The notes beneath the pieces are model-generated. The model was given only the letters and a program-made list of their open reading frames with translations, was not told where the DNA came from and searched no databases. From positions 3,262-67,261 of the forward strand of contig DCYG01000024.1 in the NCBI GenBank assembly GCA_002331025.1: DNA of 64,000 bases. Reading direction: 5' to 3'. This document shows, piece after piece, positions 45,154-53,683 of this stretch. The position numbers were made by a program, and so were the translations under genes. This DNA comes from Firmicutes bacterium UBA2116. GTDB lineage: Bacteria > Bacillota > Clostridia > Tissierellales > Sedimentibacteraceae. Position 1 is the first letter of the stretch, and every line of letters begins with the position of its first letter.

Positions 45154-45227
45154 ATAAAAGTTATCAATTTGAGCCATCAATTCGAGTCATATTTTAATGA
45201 ATTGATGGCTTTTCCGATTTATAGTTA

Positions 45228-45275
45228 TTGACATATAAAGGTAATTGGAATATAATCTCATTATAGACATATGTC
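45228..45275 (+). promoter_or_regulatory. Promoter with GACATATGTC operator pair (2 of 3)
   Basis: TTGACA (45228) and TATAAT (45251) are spaced 17 bases. GACATATAAA overlaps the -35 at 45230, and the perfect GACATATGTC lies at 45266-45275, 36 bases on. It drives the Fe-S ATPase/Mrp operon. Confidence 0.8.
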
Positions 45276-45306
45276 ATAAACTATAGATATTAGGTTGAGG
45301 TAGACT

Positions 45307-46143
45307 ATGAAAATTGCTTTGCTGAGCGGTAAAGGGGGAACAGGAAAAACTTTACTTTCAGTTAATTTAGCCGCGACTTCGGCGGATTCATATTATATTG
45401 ATTGTGATGTTGAAGAACCAAACGGGCATTTGTTTTTTAAACCTGAGAGTATGGAAACAGAAATCGTAAGCGTCAGAATTCCCGAAATAAATCAAAGTTT
45501 ATGCAATGGATGCAGGAAATGTATAGATTTTTGCAGATTTAATGCATTGGCGTATATAAAGAATAAAATAATTTTATTTGATGAAATATGCCATTCCTGC
45601 GGAGGATGTTCAATTGTATGTCCAACTAAAGCTATTATTGAAAAAGATAGAGCTATTGGAAAAATTCAATCGGGGATATCAGAAAAAGTTCATGTAATAA
45701 CAGGAATTTTAAACACCGGAGAAGAATCAGGAGTTAATATAATAAAAAACATGCTAAATAAAAGAATATGCGATAGAAAGCCTGTATTTATAGATTGTCC
45801 TCCGGGTAGTAGTTGTAGTTTAATGGAAAGTATAAAGGATGCTGATTATTGTATATTGATTGCGGAGCCAACGGCATTTGGTGCACATAATTTAAATATG
45901 ATATATAAGCTTGTCAATTTATACAAAAAACCCTTTAGTGTAATAATAAACAAAAGTATAGAGGGAGCAAACCCGTCCGAAGCCTTTTGCAAAAAAAATA
46001 ATATTAAAATTATTGAAAAAATTCCATTCGATATTGGATTAGGTAAAATAAATTCCGATGGACTAGTAGCAGTCAGAGAAAACAGCAAATACAGAGATTA
46101 CTTTAATGATTTGCTCGGAAAGATTATGCAGGAGGTACTATGA
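45307..46143 (+). CDS. MinD-superfamily P-loop ATPase with inserted ferredoxin domain (1)
   Basis: The 278-residue protein has a deviant Walker A GKGGTGKT at residues 8-15. An inserted two-cluster ferredoxin domain at about 60-115 follows (CNGCRKCIDFC and CHSCGGCSIVCP), then the ATPase body with IDCPPGSSC. Such proteins occur beside Mrp and NifX-type proteins and are thought to take part in Fe-S or metal cofactor handling. It overlaps the next gene by four bases. Confidence 0.88.
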   Translation: MKIALLSGKGGTGKTLLSVNLAATSADSYYIDCDVEEPNGHLFFKPESMETEIVSVRIPEINQSLCNGCRKCIDFCRFNALAYIKNKIILFDEICHSCGGCSIVCPTKAIIEKDRAIGKIQSGISEKVHVITGILNTGEESGVNIIKNMLNKRICDRKPVFIDCPPGSSCSLMESIKDADYCILIAEPTAFGAHNLNMIYKLVNLYKKPFSVIINKSIEGANPSEAFCKKNNIKIIEKIPFDIGLGKINSDGLVAVRENSKYRDYFNDLLGKIMQEVL

Positions 46144-46997
46144 AACAGCTTTTAATACTCAGCGGTAAAGGAGGCACAGGCAAAACAACCGTAGCAAGTG
46201 CCTTTATAAAACTATCTGAAGCTAAAGCATATGCAGATTGTGACGTGGATGCCCCTAACCTGCACTTAGTGACAAAATATAAAAAATGCCCTGAAGTTAA
46301 TGATTATTATGGCATGAAAAAGGCGGAAATAAATACAGTTAAATGTATTGAATGCGGTTTGTGTGTTGAAAATTGCAGGTTTGATGCTATCGGTAAAAAC
46401 TACATAATAAACTCCTATGAATGCGAAGGGTGCGGAGTATGTGAATATATCTGCCCGTCTTCTGCAATTACAATGAAGGATTTTAAAGCAGGAGATTTGA
46501 TGTTGTATAAAGACGATACTGTTTTCTCAACAGCTGAACTTAAAATGGGCAGCGGTAATTCCGGTAAATTAGTGTCTGAAGTTAAAAAGCAGCTGAGAGA
46601 AAATACAAAAGCAGATTTTGCTGTTATTGACGGGTCTCCGGGTATCGGCTGCCCTGTCATTGCATCAATAAGCGGTGTTAATATGATTTTAATAGTTGCG
46701 GAACCATCTGTTTCAGGAGTTAGTGATATGGAGAGGATCATAGAAACAGCGAGAACATTTAAAACAAAAATAGCTGTTTGTATTAATAAATATGATATTA
46801 ATGAAGAAATTTGTGATATAATTAAACAGTATTGCAAAAATAACAATATTGAATTAACAGGAAAAATTCCGTTTGATATGAAAGCTGTTGAAGCAATTAA
46901 CAATGGTGTAACCATTGTTGATATAGATAGCGCAGCTAAACAAGCTGTACAGGAAGTTTATAATAATACTATCAAAATTTTAAATAAACAGGAGTAA
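46140..46997 (+). CDS. MinD-superfamily P-loop ATPase with inserted ferredoxin domain (2)
   Basis: The 285-residue paralogue of the previous gene has GKGGTGKTT near residue 9, cluster motifs CIECGLCVENC and CEGCGVCEYICP at about 64-105, and IDGSPGIGCP. The pair probably forms a heterodimer, as dimeric MinD-type ATPases do. It overlaps the previous gene by four bases and is six bases before mrp. Confidence 0.88.
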   Translation: MKQLLILSGKGGTGKTTVASAFIKLSEAKAYADCDVDAPNLHLVTKYKKCPEVNDYYGMKKAEINTVKCIECGLCVENCRFDAIGKNYIINSYECEGCGVCEYICPSSAITMKDFKAGDLMLYKDDTVFSTAELKMGSGNSGKLVSEVKKQLRENTKADFAVIDGSPGIGCPVIASISGVNMILIVAEPSVSGVSDMERIIETARTFKTKIAVCINKYDINEEICDIIKQYCKNNNIELTGKIPFDMKAVEAINNGVTIVDIDSAAKQAVQEVYNNTIKILNKQE

Positions 46998-47002
46998 TTT
47001 AA

Positions 47003-47848
47003 ATGAGCGAAAATTGCAATTCAAGCTGCAGTTCATGCAATCAAGATTGCAGCAGCAGAACAGAACCGAGTGAATTCTTGGAAAAACCCCATGAGTTAAG
47101 TAACATCAAAAAGGTAATCGGTGTTGTAAGCGGCAAGGGCGGTGTGGGTAAATCGCTGGTTACTTCAATGCTTGCTGTTACCATGAACAGGAGAAATCAT
47201 AATGTTGCGGTTTTAGATGCGGACATTACAGGACCATCAATTCCAAAAGCATTTGGTGTAAAAGAAAAAGCAAAAAGTAATAGCATGGGTATAATACCGT
47301 CTAAAACAAAGACCGGTATAGAAATAATGTCGGTAAATTTATTGCTGGAGAATGATACGGATCCTGTTATTTGGAGAGGACCTATTGTGGCAGGAGTAGT
47401 AAAGCAGTTCTGGACTGAAGTTATTTGGGAGAATGTTGATTATATGTTCGTTGATATGCCTCCCGGAACCGGGGATGTTCCATTGACCGTCTTTCAATCT
47501 CTTCCTGTGGACGGCATAATAGTGGTAACCTCACCACAGGAATTAGTTTCAATGATTGTTGAAAAGGCAGTTAAAATGGCAGAAAGCATGAACATACCAA
47601 TCATAGGCGTTGTGGAAAATATGTCATATTTTAAATGTACTGAATGCGATAAAGAACATAAAATTTTCGGTGAAAGCAACATTGATGAAATCACAAAGAA
47701 ACACAATATTGAAGTTTTAGCAAAGCTTCCCATAGATCCAAATATAGCATTATCTATCGATAAGGGTTTAGTTGAATTAATCGATGATAAAGCATTTAAT
47801 AACATAGCTGCAATTTTAGAAAATGATGAATGGAGGAGAAATAAATGA
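47003..47848 (+). CDS. Mrp/NBP35 family Fe-S cluster carrier ATPase
   Basis: The 281-residue protein has a Cys-rich N-terminus (CNSSCSSCNQDC) followed by VVSGKGGVGKSLV (deviant Walker A with both Lys), DADITGPSIPKAF, and DMPPGTGDVPLTV. A CxxC pair, CTECD, sits near 212. The family assembles and transfers Fe-S clusters. It overlaps the next gene by four bases. In its operon it is accompanied by two ferredoxin ATPases, a NifX-like protein and DUF134. Confidence 0.93.
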   Translation: MSENCNSSCSSCNQDCSSRTEPSEFLEKPHELSNIKKVIGVVSGKGGVGKSLVTSMLAVTMNRRNHNVAVLDADITGPSIPKAFGVKEKAKSNSMGIIPSKTKTGIEIMSVNLLLENDTDPVIWRGPIVAGVVKQFWTEVIWENVDYMFVDMPPGTGDVPLTVFQSLPVDGIIVVTSPQELVSMIVEKAVKMAESMNIPIIGVVENMSYFKCTECDKEHKIFGESNIDEITKKHNIEVLAKLPIDPNIALSIDKGLVELIDDKAFNNIAAILENDEWRRNK

Positions 47849-48201
47849 AAATAGCAGTTGCCAGTGAAAACGATATGGTGACAGAACATTTTGGGCATTG
47901 TATTAATTTTAATATTTACGAGACTGAAAATAAAAGCATTACAAACAGTCAGTCAATTGACAATCCGGGACATAAACCGGGATTTTTACCCAATTTTTTA
48001 AACGATTTAGGAGTAAATGTTATTATTTCGGGAGGAATGGGAGCCGGAGCTATCGAAATATTTGACGATAAGGGAATTGAAGTGATAACAGGTGCTAAAG
48101 GTGAAGCAAGAGAAGCCGTTGAGCAATATCTTAGGGGGAATCTTAAGTCATCAGCTTCGGTTTGTAACGAACATATGCATCATGGAGATTGTGGAGAATA
48201 A
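47845..48201 (+). CDS. NifB/NifX family molybdenum-iron cluster-binding protein
   Basis: The 118-residue protein has the dinitrogenase iron-molybdenum cofactor-binding fold: MKIAVASENDMVTEHFGHC at the start and VNVIISGGMGAGAIEIFDDKGI in the middle, ending in a Cys/His-rich tail. Many such proteins occur in organisms without nitrogenase, where they may carry metal clusters. It starts in a four-base overlap with mrp. Confidence 0.9.
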   Translation: MKIAVASENDMVTEHFGHCINFNIYETENKSITNSQSIDNPGHKPGFLPNFLNDLGVNVIISGGMGAGAIEIFDDKGIEVITGAKGEAREAVEQYLRGNLKSSASVCNEHMHHGDCGE

Positions 48202-48215
48202 TAAGGAGAGTTATT

Positions 48216-48587
48216 ATGGCAAGACCTAGAAAATGGAGAAATGTGTGCTGCCTTCCTGACAGCAATGAATTTGGTCCGTTGGATTCCCCCAATCAAGAAA
48301 CAATGTTTGTAAATATGACTGTTGATGAGTATGAAACAATCAGATTAATTGATTTAGAAGGACTGTCACAGGAAGAATGTTCCGCACAAATGAATGTAGC
48401 ACGAACAACTGTTCAAGGAATTTATAGCGAGGCAAGGAAGAAGATTGCAGAATCGTTAGTAAACGGTAAAGTTTTGAGAATAGAAGGAGGAAACTATAAG
48501 CTTTGTGACGGAGAAGGAGAATCCTGCATCAGGGGCAGATGCCGCAGAAACAGATGTGGCATCGATATGGAAAATCAACATAACTAA
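48216..48587 (+). CDS. DUF134 family protein, putative DNA-binding regulator
   Basis: The 123-residue protein begins MARPRKWRNVCCLPDSNEFGP, the DUF134 signature. It has a sigma-70 region 4-like helix-turn-helix at about 42-85 (EYETIRLIDLEGLSQEECS, VARTTVQGIYSEARKKI) and ends with a Cys-rich tail that could bind a metal. It is encoded in the same operon as Mrp and NifX, as in many anaerobes. The ATG at 48216 follows AAGGAGAG. It is the best local candidate for the regulator that reads GACATATGTC, but this is inference. Confidence 0.88.
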   Translation: MARPRKWRNVCCLPDSNEFGPLDSPNQETMFVNMTVDEYETIRLIDLEGLSQEECSAQMNVARTTVQGIYSEARKKIAESLVNGKVLRIEGGNYKLCDGEGESCIRGRCRRNRCGIDMENQHN

Positions 48588-48623
48588 AAGAGTGCGTAAG
48601 CACTCTTTTTTTAAAAACAGTTA

Positions 48624-48673
48624 TTGACATATGTCGATAAAGGTGTATAATAGTACTATAAAAGACATATGTC
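48624..48673 (+). promoter_or_regulatory. Promoter with GACATATGTC operator pair (3 of 3)
   Basis: TTGACA (48624) and TATAAT (48646) are spaced 16 bases. Perfect GACATATGTC copies lie at 48626 (over the -35) and 48664 (after the start), 38 bases apart. Just upstream is a hairpin terminator (GTGC-GTAA-GCAC with T-run) for the DUF134 operon. Confidence 0.82.
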
Positions 48674-48695
48674 AAAAATAAAAAGGAGGGATAAC

Positions 48696-48920
48696 ATGGC
48701 TGGAAGAGATGGTGCAAGACCTATGAACAGAAGACTCGGTTATGGCAGAGGACTTAGTTATGATAGAGGATTCTGCAGAGATGATTTCAGAAGAAGCGGC
48801 TGTTTTGGTTACGGATTTGGTTACCGCAATGAATCAAGAAAAGAATTTCTTCAAGAACAAAAAGATTTTCTTAAAGGACGACTTGAAGAAATTGATGCTG
48901 AATTAGAAAAATTAAATTAG
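48696..48920 (+). CDS. DUF5320-like small protein
   Basis: The 74-residue basic protein has a Gly/Arg/Tyr-rich N-terminal half (MAGRDGARPMNRRLGYGRG) containing two Cys, and a C-terminal coiled coil (FLKGRLEEIDAELEKLN). This layout is typical of small DUF5320 proteins found beside NifX and Mrp genes. Function is unknown. The ATG at 48696 follows AAAGGAGGG. Confidence 0.78.
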   Translation: MAGRDGARPMNRRLGYGRGLSYDRGFCRDDFRRSGCFGYGFGYRNESRKEFLQEQKDFLKGRLEEIDAELEKLN

Positions 48921-48935
48921 TTTCGGGAGGGTTAA

Positions 48936-49295
48936 ATGAAAATAGCATTACCTGCAGGTGAAAAGGATTTGAATTCCGATGTATACGAATCATATGGAAG
49001 GGCGCCTTACATTTTTATGTATAATTCAGTAACAAAGGAAAGTGAATTTTTAGATAACAGTGCTGTTTTAAATCAAGGGGCAGCCGGAATAAGAGTTTCA
49101 CAGGTTGTAGCAGATAATGGTGTTAAGGTATTAATAGCACCAAGATGCGGAGAAAATGCTCAGAAAATATTAAAAAATGCCGAGGTTCTGATTTATCAAT
49201 CAGTACCCGGCACGTTGCAGCATAATATCAATGAATATTTCTCGGATAATCTTAAACTATTAGATGACTTTCATCCGGGATTCCATGGTAAATAA
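48936..49295 (+). CDS. NifB/NifX family molybdenum-iron cluster-binding protein (2)
   Basis: The 119-residue protein has the same fold as the gene at 47845: MKIALPAGEKDLNSDVYESYG at the start and VKVLIAPRCGENAQKIL in the middle. It has one Cys and no Cys-rich tail. It forms a short operon with the DUF5320 gene under the third GACATATGTC promoter. Confidence 0.88.
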   Translation: MKIALPAGEKDLNSDVYESYGRAPYIFMYNSVTKESEFLDNSAVLNQGAAGIRVSQVVADNGVKVLIAPRCGENAQKILKNAEVLIYQSVPGTLQHNINEYFSDNLKLLDDFHPGFHGK

Positions 49296-50444
49296 TTATT
49301 TGCTGAATATATAAGCTGAGAACAAGGAAGTAATGGGAATTGCGAACAACAGTCCCATGCTTCCTATTATTGCCTGCAAGAGTTCATATATTATCATTTC
49401 AAGATTTAGAAGATGTAACAAATCATTGTTGTAAACAACCATTAAAAGTACAACCGACAAAGAGCTGCCTATATAAGCCAGCACTAAAGTGTTTGTCATG
49501 GTACCGATTGAATCCTGTCCGATATTTATACCGGATTTTAAGAATATATTAAATTTTTTATTTTCAATATTCTCGGCAAGCTCATTGACTGCAGAAGAAA
49601 TTGACATAGAAATGTCCATTACCGCTCCCAAGGAACCTATTACGATACCGCTCCACAGAATTGCTTTCAGGTTCAACGGATTTTCAGGATTTATCATCAA
49701 TAAAAACATTGAATCCTGATCAATCATACCGGTTAAATTAAGCATGTTGCTTATAACATAGGACAAAATTCCCGCAGTGGCAAGTCCGCCTAAATTGCCG
49801 ATGATGGCACACAAGGTTTTCTTGTGTACACCGTGGATTATTAACAAGCTTGATAGTATTATAAACACACATATAACGATTGAAGAAATATATATATTCC
49901 TTCCGTTTAAAATTGAAGGTATAAAAACCATAAATATTGAAAGGAATGTAATAGTCAAAGAAATTATTGTATTGATTCCTTTCTTTCGGCAAATCAATAT
50001 AAGCATGGCAAAAAATATAATAGTAAGCTTAATAATCGAATTTATTCTGTGATATTCAATGAAGGTCCACTCAGTTTCTTCTATATTTGTTCTTGAGCTA
50101 AGCTCTGCAATAAGTATTTCATCTCCGATTTCTATTTCCTTTGGATTAATCTCTATTGATTCATCTATATATTGAAAAGCTTCAACATTGCTGTTGCCCG
50201 AATTTTTATCATTCAATCTTGCGGTAAATCTGACCGTCCTAGATGTCATCAATTCATATCCATAATCAATTTCTTCTTCGGTTATTTCGTTAATAGCCAA
50301 TACTTCCGCCTTGTACGTCTTTACATCCTGATGCTGAAACAAATCAAGCTTATTCATTCTGTATCCGGTAGTTATAAATAAAACAGAAATTATAAGCGTT
50401 ATAGTATAAACAACTGTGCTTTTGGTTAATTTAAAATTTAACAT
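49296..50444 (-). CDS. YibE/F family membrane protein
   Basis: The 382-residue protein has an N-terminal helix, an extracytoplasmic beta-rich domain (about 30-120), and about seven further hydrophobic segments. The middle is GIVIGSLGAVMDISMSISSA, the YibE/F hallmark, followed by IGQDSIGTMTNTLVLAYIG. The transporter role is proposed but unproven. The ATG at 50444 follows TTGGAG; the TTG four codons earlier overlaps that site. It is divergent from leuS and convergent with the NifX gene. Confidence 0.9.
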   Translation of the reverse strand: MLNFKLTKSTVVYTITLIISVLFITTGYRMNKLDLFQHQDVKTYKAEVLAINEITEEEIDYGYELMTSRTVRFTARLNDKNSGNSNVEAFQYIDESIEINPKEIEIGDEILIAELSSRTNIEETEWTFIEYHRINSIIKLTIIFFAMLILICRKKGINTIISLTITFLSIFMVFIPSILNGRNIYISSIVICVFIILSSLLIIHGVHKKTLCAIIGNLGGLATAGILSYVISNMLNLTGMIDQDSMFLLMINPENPLNLKAILWSGIVIGSLGAVMDISMSISSAVNELAENIENKKFNIFLKSGINIGQDSIGTMTNTLVLAYIGSSLSVVLLMVVYNNDLLHLLNLEMIIYELLQAIIGSMGLLFAIPITSLFSAYIFSK

Positions 50445-50543
50445 AAGTAACTCCAATACATAATATAATACATGATATAATAAAAAATTCTATCACAAAC
50501 AATCAATATAATCAAATTTTATTTAGAAACTAAAAAATTGTTA

Positions 50544-50572
50544 TTGCAATAAAAAAATTGTTCTGATATAAT
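50544..50572 (+). promoter_or_regulatory. Sigma-A-type promoter of the leuS leader
   Basis: TTGCAA (50544) and TATAAT (50567) are spaced 17 bases. Confidence 0.7.
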
Positions 50573-50581
50573 ACGTAGAAA

Positions 50582-50812
50582 GTCAATAAATTACTGTGAT
50601 TGGAAGTAGTAGGCTTGGAAATATTTTAAGAGAGCTGCCGTTTGGTGAAAGGCAGTAATATTAGAGCTGAACTCGTCCATGAGTATTTGGAGCGAATAAA
50701 GTAGTTTCAAACGGATAAAACCGTTATTAAAATTAAGTGAGGCAGTTGATGCCTAATTTGGGTGGTACCGCGGATATAGCTTCGTCCCAGCAGGGAGGGG
50801 CTTTTTTTGATT
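50582..50812 (+). ncRNA. T-box leader, predicted leucine (CUC) specifier
   Basis: It contains the T-box sequence GGGTGGTACCGCGG (50760-50773), and a terminator hairpin GTCCC/GGGA with a T-run at 50803. The specifier loop reads GAA-CUC, ten bases before the end of ATGAGT, giving CUC (50672-50674), a leucine codon. It controls leuS by tRNA-Leu charging. It fills most of the 399-base gap before leuS. Confidence 0.93.
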
Positions 50813-50843
50813 GCCCAAAATATACAATAATTCGGAGGACATA

Positions 50844-53255
50844 ATGAAGACATATAATCCAAGCGCCATAGAGAAAAAATGGCAGGAAATATGGGAGAAA
50901 AATGAAACTTTTAAAGCAGATGACAATTCAGACAAAAAGAAATTTTACGGTCTGGTGGAATTCCCATACCCATCAGGAGTAGGACTGCACGTAGGACACA
51001 TACGTGCCTATACATCACTTGAAGTAATCAGCAGAAAGAGAAGACTGGAAGGCTACAATGTGCTTTTCCCAATCGGTTGGGATGCATTCGGTCTTCCTAC
51101 AGAAAACTATGCAATTCAGACGGGCATACATCCCAGAGAAGTTACCGACAGAAACATAAAGGTGTTTACTCAGCAGTTAAAGGCAGCAGGATATTCCTTT
51201 GACTGGTCAAGAACTGTTGATACAACAGATCCCGAGTATTATAAATGGACCCAGTGGATATTCCTGCAACTGTTTAAGCACGGCTTGGCATTCAAGGACA
51301 AATCATACGTTAACTTCTGTAATCATTGCAAGGTTGTTCTTGCAAACGAGGATTCTCAGAACGGTGTATGCGATCGCTGCGGAGATCAGGTTGTACAGTT
51401 GGAAAAGGACGTTTGGTTTTTAAAGATAAGAGAATATGCAGATAAGCTGTTAGACGGTTTAAATGAGGTTAATTATCTGCCGAGAATCAGATTAGAGCAG
51501 GAAAACTGGATAGGACGCTCTTACGGTGCGGAGGTTGACTTTAAATTGAAGGACGCCGAAGATAAATTAAGAGTATATACGACCAGACCGGACACATTAT
51601 TTGGGGCAACGTTTATGGTTATTGCTCCCGAGCATCCATATCTGGAAAAATATCATGACAGAATTTCTAACATGGCTGAAATCCATGAATATCAGGAGCA
51701 GTCAAGAAAGAAAACAGAATTTGAAAGAGTACAATTGGCAAAGGATAAAACAGGAGTAGAAATCAAAGGACTTACGGCGATTAATCCCGTTTCCGGTGAA
51801 GAGATTCCGGTATGGGTTGCAGATTATGTAATGATGGGCTACGGAACTGGGGCCATAATGGCTGTTCCGGGACACGATACCCGTGACTGGGAATTTGCAA
51901 AGAAGTTCAATATACCTATAATAGAAGTAATAGGCGGCGGAAACATAGAAGAAGAAGCATTCACAGACGTTGAAGACGGCATATTGGTAAACTCGGGCAT
52001 GTTAAACGGTCTGAGAGTAAAAGAAGCCATAACAAAAATAATAGATTATTTAAAAGAAAATAATTTAGGTGAACCGAAAACCAACTATAAGATGAAGGAT
52101 TGGGCATTTAACAGGCAAAGATATTGGGGAGAGCCTATTCCAATAATCCACTGTCCTCATTGCGGAATGGTACCCGTACCTGAAGAGGCGCTTCCGCTTA
52201 CATTGCCTGATGTTGAAAAATATCAGCCTACAGACACCGGTGAGTCACCTTTAGCGAACATACCCGAATGGGTTAATGTAAAATGCCCGGTATGCGGAGA
52301 GGATGCAAAAAGAGAAACCGATACTATGCCTCAATGGGCAGGGTCATCATGGTATTTCTTAAGATATATAGACCCTCGCAATAAAGAAGCAATAGCTTCA
52401 GACGAAAAGTTTAACTACTGGGGTCCTATTGATTGGTACAACGGCGGTATGGAGCATGTTACAAGACACTTGATTTATTCAAGATTCTGGCACAGATTCC
52501 TGTATGATATCGGAGCAGTACCGTTCAGGGAGCCATATGCTAAGCGTACAGCTCAGGGTCTGATACTCGGCTCTGACGGTGAAAAAATGTCCAAATCAAG
52601 AGGAAATGTTGTTAATCCGAATGATATCATCGATGAATTCGGAGCAGACACTCTCAGAACGTATATTATGTTTATAGGAGATTATGAGAAGTATGCTATA
52701 TGGAACGATGCAAGCGTAAAGGGATGCAGAAGATTCCTTGACAGAGCATGGAAGATGCAGGAAGTGGTAACAGACGAAGCCGGCTATTCAGAAAAGCATA
52801 CAACGCTGATGCATAAAACAATAAAAAAAGTAACAGAAGATTATGAAGCAATGAAATACAACACTGCCATTGCCGCAATGATGAGCTTCGTAAACGAAAT
52901 AACTTCAGACGGTTATATAACCCGTGATGAATTTAAGACATTCATAACATTGTTGAACCCTGTTGCTCCTCACATAACAGAAGAAATCTGGGAGGAAATG
53001 AAATTTGGCGGCATGTTAAACCAAGCAGGATGGCCGACATGGGACGAAGAAAAAACAGTAGATGACGTTATAGAGCTGCCTGTTCAGATTAGCGGTAAAG
53101 TCAGAGGTAAAATCGTGTTGCCGAAGGATGCCGATGTGGAAGTGGCAAGAAAACTGGCAACAGATGATGAAAATATCAACAAGTATCTTGAAGGCAAAAA
53201 TATAATCAAAGAAATCTATGTTGCGGGCAAAATTTACAACATAGTTGTTAAATAA
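50844..53255 (+). CDS. leuS: Leucine--tRNA ligase
   Basis: The 803-residue class I synthetase has the HIGH-type motif HVGHIRAYT near 47, the CP1 editing domain at about 225-415 (with TTRPDTLFGATF), and a zinc ribbon-like insert (CPHCGM, CPVCGE). The KMSKS motif lies near 577 and the anticodon domain follows. It attaches leucine to tRNA-Leu. The ATG at 50844 follows GGAGG. Upstream T-box controls it and a terminator follows at 53277. Confidence 0.98.
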   Translation: MKTYNPSAIEKKWQEIWEKNETFKADDNSDKKKFYGLVEFPYPSGVGLHVGHIRAYTSLEVISRKRRLEGYNVLFPIGWDAFGLPTENYAIQTGIHPREVTDRNIKVFTQQLKAAGYSFDWSRTVDTTDPEYYKWTQWIFLQLFKHGLAFKDKSYVNFCNHCKVVLANEDSQNGVCDRCGDQVVQLEKDVWFLKIREYADKLLDGLNEVNYLPRIRLEQENWIGRSYGAEVDFKLKDAEDKLRVYTTRPDTLFGATFMVIAPEHPYLEKYHDRISNMAEIHEYQEQSRKKTEFERVQLAKDKTGVEIKGLTAINPVSGEEIPVWVADYVMMGYGTGAIMAVPGHDTRDWEFAKKFNIPIIEVIGGGNIEEEAFTDVEDGILVNSGMLNGLRVKEAITKIIDYLKENNLGEPKTNYKMKDWAFNRQRYWGEPIPIIHCPHCGMVPVPEEALPLTLPDVEKYQPTDTGESPLANIPEWVNVKCPVCGEDAKRETDTMPQWAGSSWYFLRYIDPRNKEAIASDEKFNYWGPIDWYNGGMEHVTRHLIYSRFWHRFLYDIGAVPFREPYAKRTAQGLILGSDGEKMSKSRGNVVNPNDIIDEFGADTLRTYIMFIGDYEKYAIWNDASVKGCRRFLDRAWKMQEVVTDEAGYSEKHTTLMHKTIKKVTEDYEAMKYNTAIAAMMSFVNEITSDGYITRDEFKTFITLLNPVAPHITEEIWEEMKFGGMLNQAGWPTWDEEKTVDDVIELPVQISGKVRGKIVLPKDADVEVARKLATDDENINKYLEGKNIIKEIYVAGKIYNIVVK

Positions 53256-53275
53256 TATAAAAGCTGCAATTACAA

Positions 53276-53306
53276 CAAAAACGAGCAATTTATCTGCTCG
53301 TTTTTG
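53276..53306 (+). terminator. leuS terminator
   Basis: AAAACGAGCA and TGCTCGTTTT form a ten-base-pair stem followed by T's. Confidence 0.9.
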
Positions 53307-53384
53307 TAAATTTTTAATAAATGTATAAAAAAATGATTGATTATGTTTTATTGTGGTATAATATCATTCGTATTGAAGAATATT

Positions 53385-53462
53385 TTTAGGCAAACTTCTC
53401 CAAAGAGAAGGACGCAAAGCATGAAGTCTAAGGAATGTTAATTCTATGATGGTTCGGCCGCT
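53385..53462 (+). ncRNA. c-di-GMP-I (GEMM-I) riboswitch aptamer
   Basis: The conserved core GGCAAAC (53389), a stem CTTCTC-CAAA-GAGAAG, GGACGCAAAGC, and the second stem with TCTAAG...TATGA, a variant of the 11-base tetraloop receptor, are all in order. An extended -10 TGGTATAAT (53354) lies upstream. A hairpin GGCCGCT/AGCGGTCC with eight T follows at 53455-53487 and is probably the expression platform. It controls the regulator gene downstream and perhaps the adhesin. Confidence 0.9.
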
Positions 53463-53487
53463 TATTAATAGCGGTCCTTTTTTTTAG
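53455..53487 (+). terminator. Expression-platform terminator after the c-di-GMP riboswitch
   Basis: CCGCT and AGCGG stem with T-run. It directly follows and partly overlaps the aptamer 3' end, so ligand-dependent termination is likely. The direction of the switch cannot be told. Confidence 0.8.
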
Positions 53488-53500
53488 CTGTAATTGGTTG

Positions 53501-53539
53501 GTAACAATTGTTCTATATAAAACATTTCCGGAATATAAT
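53501..53539 (+). promoter_or_regulatory. AACAATTGTT box and promoter before the XRE-TPR gene
   Basis: GTAACAATTGTTC (palindrome AACAATTGTT at 53503-53512) lies about 38 bases before the start predicted from TATAAT at 53534. No good -35 exists at the usual distance, which fits an activator-dependent promoter. The same 13-base word recurs at 54703. Confidence 0.65.
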
Positions 53540-53683
53540 AAAATATCTTTATATTTGTTTTTTTAGAATGCTTCGAAAAACAAAAATTTTGACTATAGAA
53601 TATAATGTTTAAAACTTTCTGATACGGCTTAACCGTCTACATATATTCAAGCTATACTTTAAATCAATTAAGAGAGGATTAAT

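Noticed and set aside
46415..46915. 166-codon open frame antisense to a ferredoxin-ATPase gene
   Set aside because: It is a shadow with low-information Ser/Ile/Leu composition.
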